A model generated the notes under the pieces. The model was not told where the DNA came from. It ran no database searches and saw only the letters and a program-made list of their open reading frames with translations. From positions 1-27,887 of the IMG/VR virus record IMGVR_UViG_3300043444_000022: a stretch of 27,887 nt of DNA. One strand, 5' to 3'. The translations under genes were made by a program, and so were the position numbers. Of this stretch, positions 7,473 to 14,986 are shown piece by piece (positions within the stretch are counted from its first letter, which is position 1; each line of letters opens with the position of its first letter). Origin of the DNA: a virus.

Positions 7473-9578
7473 TTACTTGTTAGTGTTTGGCAAGTGTAAT
7501 TTATAACCAGTGTAATCTGCGCCATCAGTTTTTCTTTTAGCTACAGTTCCCTTTTGTCTAGCACCAGAAGCAGCACCTTTTGGTCTTCCACGTCCACGCT
7601 TTTCGCCCTGTGGTTTTGCTTTTGGTTTGTCATCTTCATCGTCATCTTCTGGTTCTTTGTGTGAACCACCGTAAGTACCTTGGTGACGATAAACACCATC
7701 TTGTGATTTATATTCGTTCAATGATTGAACGAAGTCTTTATATGATTTCATACAAGTTTCTACCTCTCCGTTTTCGAATTGTTCTTTACGAAGTTTCTCA
7801 AAATCGTCAGAATCCAATTTGCCATTTTTGTTTTTATCAAGTTTATGTTGATTACCTTTAAGTGCTTCATTGCGTAACTTAGCTAGGTTCTCTTTATCAG
7901 AGATAGTATCTTTACGCTTTAGGTCTTTAAGAGTTAATGGTGCTTCACCTTTTTGTTTGCGTAGATAAGCTGGAACATCAACTTTCTGAGCTGCTTCGAC
8001 TAGACCATCTGCAGTTTCGTCATCGATGTCAACACCGAATTCTTCTTTCATCTGCTTCTTCATAGCCTGACGAGCAAGGTCACGTGCGCGACTCATTGGT
8101 GTATGAGTAGCACCAGACTTGTCTGTTGTATTTGATGGAGTCTTTGTATATGGACCATCAAAAGGAACATCGTTCTTTTTCTTCAAACGATCTGTTTCTT
8201 GAGCATTCGTTGCAATGTCTTTCATACGTCCTTCTTCTAAAGTAGAAGAAACTTTAAATTTGTGCATAGATCCAACTTTCTTCGAGTCATATGAATCATG
8301 AGATTGTTTAACATGAACTTCTTTACCATCGTTCTTAATTACTTTACCATGAACTTTATCACCAGTCTTTGGCTCATAATAATCCATATGAGAACCAACA
8401 GTCATATGTTTAGCCATATCTGGATGCATCTTACCTTGTGAAGCAAACTCACGATGGTTAGCTTCATCAAGTTGAACTTCTTCCTTAAACTTAGCACCTG
8501 GAGGTGGAACTGGCTTTTTGGCTGGTGCAAGTTTTGGGTTGGTAACAGTTGGTCTTGGTGTGTATCCAGTTGGACGTAACTTTCTATCAACTGTGGTATC
8601 AACCTCATAACGATCTCTAGGTTTTCCGATACTATCTTCTTCTATATGTTCAATGTCTTCTTTAGCAAGTTTACGTTCTTTTTGTGCAATCTTTTTCTTC
8701 ATATCCATAGCTCTACCAGAATAATGCTGAGCAGCATATTTGTTATCATCCATATGTGCTTGAAATGCTCGATTGCCTAATTTTTCTTTTGCTGATTTCA
8801 TAGTATCCAATGAAATCTCATCAAGTTTTGTAGTTTCTTCTTTATTGAGTTGTTCTTTTTGTCGTTTTTGCTCAGCTTCTTTTTGTTTTCTTTTTTCAGC
8901 AGCACGTTCGCGTCTAGCTATTGTAGCAGCTGAAGGTTGCTCAAATGGATCGCCCCCATAATAAACAACTGCTTCGTCAACAGGATCAACTTCTTCTTTT
9001 GCCAACTTAGTAGCAGTAGCGTACATAACTGACTTAGCACGATAGCCGTATTTGTCTTTGAAAGATTGAAGGTTTTTCTTCATACCTTTAACTATACGCT
9101 CACGTTCAGCCATCTCATCGTCAGAAAGTTTTTCTTCTTTAAGGTCAGAATGTTTAACCTTTGTAGAGTTACCACCATTGGCACCCTGAAAGTGAACGTC
9201 GCTACCTTTGCGACGAGCAGTCCAGTGGCGACCAGTTTCATCTTTGAAGTGATGTTCTTGTTCGTCTTTCAACTTAGCAATAGCTTGATGGTGTTCTGGG
9301 TGTAGAGGAATAGAGAAGTCAGCACCATGGTGAACTGTCTTCATAGTTCCCCATGAATATTTTTTAGTTTCAACTGTTGCTTCTACTAAAGTTTCTTCTT
9401 TCATATCTTCCTTATCGTCTTTTTTATCATCATCTTGATTGTGGAAGATGATATGCTTAGCTCTAACTTTTTTACCAGAAGCTGATAGCTTATAGTCAGA
9501 TGATTGAATTTCATCTGCTTCTTGAATACTCTTGTCTTTTGTAACTTCAGACATTAATTCTTTGAATTTCTTAACCAT
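7473..9578 (-). CDS. Large modular charged protein with AT-hook and EF-hand-like loop; putative internal head protein
   Basis: The 701-residue, very lysine/glutamate-rich protein is built of short modules. A leader MVKKFKELMSEV runs to IQE|A at residue 20. A domain follows LVE|A (66) and contains WGTMKTVHHGADFSIPLHP. A coiled KRKQKEAEQK segment follows, then a domain after LDE|A (372) with GDKVHGKVIKNDGKEVHV. Further sites are LEE|G (449) and LVE|A (528). DKNKNGKLDSDD (581-592) is an EF-hand-like calcium loop, and KRGRGRPKG (660-668) is an AT-hook for the DNA minor groove. The sites fit the T4 prohead-protease rule ([LI]-x-E before A/G/S). I infer a protein packaged with DNA in the head. There is no recognised enzyme domain. 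Confidence 0.7.
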   Translation of the reverse strand: MVKKFKELMSEVTKDKSIQEADEIQSSDYKLSASGKKVRAKHIIFHNQDDDKKDDKEDMKEETLVEATVETKKYSWGTMKTVHHGADFSIPLHPEHHQAIAKLKDEQEHHFKDETGRHWTARRKGSDVHFQGANGGNSTKVKHSDLKEEKLSDDEMAERERIVKGMKKNLQSFKDKYGYRAKSVMYATATKLAKEEVDPVDEAVVYYGGDPFEQPSAATIARRERAAEKRKQKEAEQKRQKEQLNKEETTKLDEISLDTMKSAKEKLGNRAFQAHMDDNKYAAQHYSGRAMDMKKKIAQKERKLAKEDIEHIEEDSIGKPRDRYEVDTTVDRKLRPTGYTPRPTVTNPKLAPAKKPVPPPGAKFKEEVQLDEANHREFASQGKMHPDMAKHMTVGSHMDYYEPKTGDKVHGKVIKNDGKEVHVKQSHDSYDSKKVGSMHKFKVSSTLEEGRMKDIATNAQETDRLKKKNDVPFDGPYTKTPSNTTDKSGATHTPMSRARDLARQAMKKQMKEEFGVDIDDETADGLVEAAQKVDVPAYLRKQKGEAPLTLKDLKRKDTISDKENLAKLRNEALKGNQHKLDKNKNGKLDSDDFEKLRKEQFENGEVETCMKSYKDFVQSLNEYKSQDGVYRHQGTYGGSHKEPEDDDEDDKPKAKPQGEKRGRGRPKGAASGARQKGTVAKRKTDGADYTGYKLHLPNTNK

Positions 9579-9590
9579 CTTATTTTCCTA

Positions 9591-10028
9591 TTACTTTAAA
9601 CTAGAACGAATCATCCAAGCATGCTTCTTATGGGCGTCTAATCTAGCAGCTGCTAAGTCAGCTAACCCTTGCTCGTTCTGTTCGTTAGATTTCGTGAACA
9701 AATTATTTAGGCTGTCAATAACTTCTTGATTTGCAACCTGTAATGATGAAAGCATATCAACGACTGAAGTTGGTAGTGTCTCATCTTCTTGAACTGTTTT
9801 ATATGTATAAAGATCCATCAAACTATGCGGAGCAAATTCGTTTAATGCTCGTAGTTCTTCTGCCATTGCATCGACAGATCCATAAACTTCTTGATATATG
9901 TCACCGAAGAAGTCATGGTATTGAGAGAAGTTAATTCCTTCTACATTCCAATGGTAAGATTGTGCTTTGTAATACATAACAAATGTATTCGCCAAAGCAA
10001 TCTTAAGAGATAATTTTAATTCTTCCAT
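9591..10028 (-). CDS. Dps-like ferritin (mini-ferritin)
   Basis: The 145-residue protein is of the ferritin-like Dps type, which forms 12-subunit cages that oxidise and store iron and can protect DNA. The Dps signature is visible: YHWNVEGINFSQYHDFFGDIY supplies the ferroxidase histidines and the aromatic core, and VDAMAEELRAL matches the D-x3-E ligand segment of Dps (DxIAER). The C-terminal DAHKKHAWMIRSSL matches the usual helix-4 end. It is slightly short, with no obvious lysine-rich DNA-binding tail. A GGAAG site precedes the ATG. It is embedded among probable virion genes rather than metabolic ones, so protection of DNA or packaging into the particle are both conceivable. Confidence 0.85.
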   Translation of the reverse strand: MEELKLSLKIALANTFVMYYKAQSYHWNVEGINFSQYHDFFGDIYQEVYGSVDAMAEELRALNEFAPHSLMDLYTYKTVQEDETLPTSVVDMLSSLQVANQEVIDSLNNLFTKSNEQNEQGLADLAAARLDAHKKHAWMIRSSLK

Positions 10029-10029
10029 A

Positions 10030-10515
10030 TTAACTTCCCACTACGCTAGTATTATCATAAACTGAGAATTGTGCAGTTTCTACTTTAGAATTCCATCCCA
10101 TTTTACGTAGTTTGATTATGCAATGTCCAGGACCATCAAAAATAAAACGCATATCTTTATCGGCATAAGTTCTATCAGCAAACCCATGATGATCAAATTC
10201 GTACTGTCCTGCATTTAACAGGTAGTAGTGACTGTGAACTAAACCAGTACCACCATTAATGATACGAGTGATATCAAGTTGTTTATCTTTCTTAAGACCC
10301 CACCAGATACCAGTGATATAAACATGCGATCCAGTGTATTGCGCAAAGTGTCCATCAGTTTCTGGCGCATCACCTGCACCAGCAACATATACCTGAGTCT
10401 GTGTTGTTAACCAAGTACTTAAACTTAAATCTACTGACTGCCCAGCAGATTCAGTAGTATAAATCTTAACGACAGCTTCAGTTTCAGTGTTCTTTAAAAT
10501 ATGTATGTTTGCCAT
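10030..10515 (-). CDS. Putative virion protein of unknown function
   Basis: The 161-residue, beta-rich, histidine/tyrosine-containing protein has blocks such as HVYITGIWWGLKKDKQLDI, HSHYYLLNAGQYEFDHHGF and FDGPGHCIIKLRKMGWNS. The start MANIHILKN is chosen because its ATG overlaps the preceding stop (TAATG). An in-frame GTG four codons earlier has no better ribosome site. The composition and neighbourhood suggest a structural protein of a T4-like phage. I recognise no catalytic motif. Confidence 0.7.
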   Translation of the reverse strand: MANIHILKNTETEAVVKIYTTESAGQSVDLSLSTWLTTQTQVYVAGAGDAPETDGHFAQYTGSHVYITGIWWGLKKDKQLDITRIINGGTGLVHSHYYLLNAGQYEFDHHGFADRTYADKDMRFIFDGPGHCIIKLRKMGWNSKVETAQFSVYDNTSVVGS

Positions 10516-11378
10516 TAGCAGTTCCACTTTCTAAGAGCAAGAGCCTTACGAGTTGGGCGACCCTTTTCGTCTTTCATTGGACCATCTACTCCACTCATAC
10601 GAGCACAGAAAGACTTGCGACGATTAGCAGCTTTACTTCCTGGTTTTAATTTAGATGGTTTAGTAGTAACTGGTGCTTTAAGGTTGCTACCATATTTGTT
10701 GTTGTAGTAGTCGCGACCTTTTTGTGTCAAACCACCAGTAGAACTTTTATGTCCTTTAGCATCAACAGCTGCTTCATCTAATTCAGAATCTTCTTTAACG
10801 CAGTTAGGCACCATCTTGTCGCCTTTCTTTTTGATTCCTACTTGCTTATAACCAACCCAGCATGCTTCGAATAATTCTTCGTCAAACTCTTCACCGAATA
10901 GTTCTCTATACTTTTTAGTATGCTTTGATTCTTTAGTCTTAGCGTTTGCGTCTCCAGGTGCTGGCTCATAAGCACGTGGGTCGCTATCGCTTAACTTATC
11001 TTTTTCTTTCCAGTGTGCTGCTCTTGCCTTTGCTGTTGAAGCAGAAAGACCAGCAACATACTTCTTTGGTAGACCAGATTCTTTATCTTTAGAAACACGT
11101 GGTAGATTGCTAGTATCACCCTCTAGGATTTCTTCTTCACGCAGATCTTTATCGGCACCATGGTAGGTTCCCTTACCTTTAGTGATATAAGAATTTACAC
11201 GAGCCATACCCCATTGTTGTGGAGTAGTACCTGGACGATGACCAGAGTTCCATGCTGCAACACCACGACGATATACCTTACGTAGTGTTCCAATAGAGAT
11301 ACCAGACTTCTTAGCTTTAGCAGCTAAACCAGTATCTGCACTTTCTTGTATTGAAAGGTATTCTTTAAAATGCAACAT
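10515..11378 (-). CDS. Modular protein with DUF5824-like N-terminus; putative internal head protein
   Basis: The 287-residue protein is a chain of small modules. A leader MLHFKEYLSIQE ends at a prohead-protease-like site before S13. Next is a domain with SGISIGTLRKVYRRGVAAWN and GMARVNSYITKG, which resembles DUF5824 from memory. Then come ILE|G (86), a segment with GLSASTAKARAAHWKEKDKL, and LFE|A (171) opening ACWVGYKQVGIKKKGDKMVP. After LDE|A (202) a basic cysteine-containing tail follows (RRKSFCARMSG, ALRKWNC). The start is the ATG overlapping the end of the 1,191-residue gene, with AAGGGA upstream. A longer in-frame reading lacks a good start. Role inferred, not demonstrated. Confidence 0.7.
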   Translation of the reverse strand: MLHFKEYLSIQESADTGLAAKAKKSGISIGTLRKVYRRGVAAWNSGHRPGTTPQQWGMARVNSYITKGKGTYHGADKDLREEEILEGDTSNLPRVSKDKESGLPKKYVAGLSASTAKARAAHWKEKDKLSDSDPRAYEPAPGDANAKTKESKHTKKYRELFGEEFDEELFEACWVGYKQVGIKKKGDKMVPNCVKEDSELDEAAVDAKGHKSSTGGLTQKGRDYYNNKYGSNLKAPVTTKPSKLKPGSKAANRRKSFCARMSGVDGPMKDEKGRPTRKALALRKWNC

Positions 11379-14300
11379 TAGGTGTTCCCTTTGTAAATTT
11401 TGTATGGGATAAACGAGCTTTCTCAATGGCACGAACTCTTGGTGCTAACTTCATAGCAACACGTCCGATAACCTGTTTACGCTTTTGAAGAACACGCTCA
11501 ATTCTTTCCTTTTCACCAACTGAAAGACTATTAACATTACGACCACGCAATAGACGTTTCTTCATTAGTTTGATTGCCAATCTACGAGCTCTCTTATTTA
11601 CTACAGCTGTAGAGGCATGAGTTCTTGCTGCGATTTGAGCACGACGTTCACGCTTAGATTTAGTTTTAGCAAAACGAACCTTAGCACGCATACGCTCTGA
11701 ACGAGAGAGAACTTCCATTAGCTTCTCTTCATGCATACAACCGCATTCTTCTTCTGGGATTTCTTCGCCAGTTTCATCATCGATAACTGCCAACTCTTCA
11801 TCGTCATATTCCTCGATGAAGTCATCTTCTTGTGCAGAATCAACAATATGATCAATTTGCTCATCAGTTAATTCTAACTCAGCCATTAACTGATCTTCTA
11901 GATTCTTTTCTGTTTGATCCATCTCAACTTCTTCATTAACTTTCTTCGTGAAGTCGTTCGCGATTTGTTTTAAATCTTCATCAGAAGCATGCTTGACCAT
12001 ATGATGGTAATCGTCATGATGTTTATTAGCTAATTTTGCAAATGTTGGAGATATGTGACTTAATGTATGGTGTAAGGCACCACCACTAAGATGACCTTCA
12101 GGATGATCACCTTCAATGCGAATATTTTTAGTATGATGCAATATAATTTTTGCATGTTCAGCACGACTCTCATCGAGTACTTCTTCTTTAACTGAAGAGA
12201 AGTGAGTTTTCTTTAACTGAATTGAACCACCCTCATGGTCAATGGTATATGTCTTAGAAGCACCTTTAAATGCACCATGACGGATTTCTGCGATAGTGCC
12301 AGTTTTACCAGACTCAGAACCCTTGGTGATTTTAACTTTATCGCCTAGCTTATGAGCTTCTTCTAATTCTTCATCTTCATGAATGTGTTTTAAAGAAGCC
12401 ATTTGGTTCTTAACATACTTTTCTCTGTCAGCAGATGTTTGCGTTTTATACAAACCAGTTTCTTTTTTCTCTGCTTCTTTTTTCTTTTTAATTCTCTCAA
12501 CAGCTGCTGCTGATGGACGACCATATGCACGCTTAGTTGTGTATTCTGGATCTGAACCAACAGCACCCCATGTGTCAGAATGATATGCTTCAGCTAAACC
12601 TTTACCACTAGCCTGTAAAGATTTTTCATGGTGTTCTTCTGCTTTATCTGCAGCTTTATCTGCTGCACTATGTTGACCAATGTCGCTATGATAACGATGC
12701 ATTGCGTCATAGTGATTAGACATATGGTAGTGATGTTGTTCACTACCAACCTTATGTTTCTTGGCTTCTTCTTTATGCTTTTCTGCTTCGTCGTAATACT
12801 TATCTGCCTGATTACGAGATTCAGCCAACTCAACACGTGTTCCGTGTTTAGATTTCATTGCAGATTTAAAAGAGTCTGCTTTATGAGAAGGAACTTTAAC
12901 GTATGTAGCTTTATCTGTCATATCAGATACTTTAGCTTCATGGTCAGCGAATGTTGATTTAGTATCACCAGTTGGTTTATCGCGATGGTCAATACGGAAT
13001 TCTACATGAGATTCTTTAACTACTTCTTTACCATCTTTGCCGAATTTTTTAACACCAGATAATTGTTGTTTATGTTTGCCAGTATAAGCATCCATATAAT
13101 CTTTATGCTCTTGAGAACCAGAAGCATAACCAGAGTTTGGTTTACGATGATACCAACGATCTCTGTGACCAGCGTCATGAGCAGCTGATTCTTTTAGTTT
13201 GTCACCATGAACTTCTTTTTGCCACTTCTTAAATTCTACTTCGAAGTTAGCTTTCTTTTTCTTATGCTCAGCTTCCATCTCGTCTTGTTTCTTTAGACGC
13301 TGATCAGCTGCTGCTCTCCACTTCTCAAGAGCAGTTTTACCTTCTCCGAGGTGTTGGTTAATTTTCATCTTGCGTATTGTGTCAGACTGATTAGGTGCAA
13401 TAGTATGCCCATGTTTCTTAGTCATGTCAGTTAGTTTCTTCATGTCTTCATCAGACATAATAGAACCAGCAATGTTATTGTCTTTAGTAGTATCTACTTT
13501 AACAACTGATGCTTCTTTTAGTTTAGCAGGTTTTAGAGTAACATCATAATTAATACCAACTTCAGTTGCCAATGTTAGCATCTTATCAAGAATATTATAA
13601 CCCTCTGGGTTCAATGCCTTCGTCTTAATTTTACGTAAAGCAGTGTTAACTAACATCTCTGGGTTAGATGTTCCTTCGACTTTATCAACACCAAGCATAG
13701 TAGCGATGATGCGTGCTACCTTAATCTTATCTGTTGGTCTTAGTGTCTTATCGGTAAGTTGTTCGTTCATTTCGCCTTGTCCGCTTGTTTCGTAATTTGT
13801 TAGTAATCCTTCTAACTCATGCTCATGAGTATGCCAGTAATCTCTGTGGTGTTCAAACTCACCAACTCTTTGTAGAGATTCTTTTGCTTTTTCTCTTGCT
13901 GACTTCCAATCAGAAATCTCAGCATCAGTTAATTCTTCGCCAGAGATATGTCGGTCGTTAATACCCATATATGTATCTGTGGCTTTTAATGCATTAAGAA
14001 CTGCAACTGGATCTTTCTCTGACGCACGAGAGATAGTATCTTGAAATGCCTTAGCAGCATCGGCAGTCTTATTAAAATTCTTTGTCGTGTAACCTTTAAA
14101 TGTAATTTCAGATGGAGCATATCCAGCTGATACATCTTCTTTAACTTGGTTATCAGATAAGGTTACGTCTTGAATCCACTTACGTGAAGTATTTCCAGTT
14201 GAATCAACTAGAACCAAATAGTTTGAACCACGATCTAGAATTTCATATCGCTGCTCATTAACTTCTACGAACTCACCAACATGGTAGATTTCACCTTTGT

Positions 14301-14940
14301 GATATTTATCGCGAACTTCATCAACAGTGAATTTAATTTCTTCTTTAACAATTTCTAAACCCATTCCCTGACGAATGTCATTCATCAGACGACGACCATC
14401 GATGTCACGAATAGAAGATGGAAGCCCAGTTTTGAATTGTTTATAGTCACCCTTAACTGCTAGGGCACGCATTTTTGTAGCTGACATACCAGCTGCATCA
14501 TCGGCATCTGGGTCACGTTCACCAGCAGAAACTACTTGAATGGTATCAAAGTGAAAATCCTTACCATTATATTTGGTAAGGAGTTCTTGATATGCTGGAA
14601 CACGATCGCTACCAGCGACCATAATTAAGTTTTTATATTTTTTGTTTAGTTGCTTAACAGCTTCAATGAATGTTCTTATTTCATTATTGGCAGCTACAAA
14701 GCGAGTATTCGGAAACATAAGGTTCAAATAGTGAACCTTCTTTTCTACAGATAGTGGATTCTTTTTAGAGTCTTGGGTCTTTGATGCGTATATTGCGTGG
14801 TCAGCGTTATGAGTTGCAGCCAGCTTTTTAACGACTTTGATTAGTAACTCGTGTCCAGTCGTTGGGGGATTGAATCGCCCAAAAGCAAATACGACTTTCT
14901 TGGATGGAAGTTCTTTTATTAGTTGTTTGTAATTCTTCAT
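11365..14940 (-). CDS. Giant modular protein: N-terminal HxGH nucleotidyltransferase plus repeated small domains; putative polyprotein
   Basis: The 1,191-residue protein has an N-terminal nucleotidyltransferase domain (about 1-195) with GRFNPPTTGH (21-30), GSDR (110-113) and SATKMR (153-158), as in NMNAT- or cytidylyltransferase-type enzymes. Histidine/lysine-rich modules follow, with [LI]-x-E before A/S/G after residues 476, 533, 584, 707, 784, 861 and 924 and a V variant at 643. One module (about 862-917) is KOW/SH3-like (KLGDKVKITKGSESGKTG). An acidic stretch (1002-1074) leads to a strongly basic tail (1075-1191). The start MKNYKQLIKE resembles the T4 capsid-targeting peptide; an ATG three codons earlier is also possible. 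No ORF break is seen. Processing and injection are inferred. Confidence 0.8.
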   Translation of the reverse strand: MKNYKQLIKELPSKKVVFAFGRFNPPTTGHELLIKVVKKLAATHNADHAIYASKTQDSKKNPLSVEKKVHYLNLMFPNTRFVAANNEIRTFIEAVKQLNKKYKNLIMVAGSDRVPAYQELLTKYNGKDFHFDTIQVVSAGERDPDADDAAGMSATKMRALAVKGDYKQFKTGLPSSIRDIDGRRLMNDIRQGMGLEIVKEEIKFTVDEVRDKYHKGEIYHVGEFVEVNEQRYEILDRGSNYLVLVDSTGNTSRKWIQDVTLSDNQVKEDVSAGYAPSEITFKGYTTKNFNKTADAAKAFQDTISRASEKDPVAVLNALKATDTYMGINDRHISGEELTDAEISDWKSAREKAKESLQRVGEFEHHRDYWHTHEHELEGLLTNYETSGQGEMNEQLTDKTLRPTDKIKVARIIATMLGVDKVEGTSNPEMLVNTALRKIKTKALNPEGYNILDKMLTLATEVGINYDVTLKPAKLKEASVVKVDTTKDNNIAGSIMSDEDMKKLTDMTKKHGHTIAPNQSDTIRKMKINQHLGEGKTALEKWRAAADQRLKKQDEMEAEHKKKKANFEVEFKKWQKEVHGDKLKESAAHDAGHRDRWYHRKPNSGYASGSQEHKDYMDAYTGKHKQQLSGVKKFGKDGKEVVKESHVEFRIDHRDKPTGDTKSTFADHEAKVSDMTDKATYVKVPSHKADSFKSAMKSKHGTRVELAESRNQADKYYDEAEKHKEEAKKHKVGSEQHHYHMSNHYDAMHRYHSDIGQHSAADKAADKAEEHHEKSLQASGKGLAEAYHSDTWGAVGSDPEYTTKRAYGRPSAAAVERIKKKKEAEKKETGLYKTQTSADREKYVKNQMASLKHIHEDEELEEAHKLGDKVKITKGSESGKTGTIAEIRHGAFKGASKTYTIDHEGGSIQLKKTHFSSVKEEVLDESRAEHAKIILHHTKNIRIEGDHPEGHLSGGALHHTLSHISPTFAKLANKHHDDYHHMVKHASDEDLKQIANDFTKKVNEEVEMDQTEKNLEDQLMAELELTDEQIDHIVDSAQEDDFIEEYDDEELAVIDDETGEEIPEEECGCMHEEKLMEVLSRSERMRAKVRFAKTKSKRERRAQIAARTHASTAVVNKRARRLAIKLMKKRLLRGRNVNSLSVGEKERIERVLQKRKQVIGRVAMKLAPRVRAIEKARLSHTKFTKGTPNVAF

Positions 14941-14950
14941 TGGACCCATC

Positions 14951-14962
14951 TATAAATTTATA
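14951..14962 (-). promoter_or_regulatory. Palindrome containing a T4-late-promoter-like TATAAAT
   Basis: The 12-base perfect palindrome TATAAATTTATA lies in the 37-base gap before the giant modular gene. On the minus strand TATAAATT differs at one base from the T4 late promoter core TATAAATA. It is very close to the ATG, leaving almost no leader. In AT-rich DNA such matches can be chance, so the call is tentative. Confidence 0.35.
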
Positions 14963-14986
14963 TTTTCAACCTTTTATTTAGCTATT

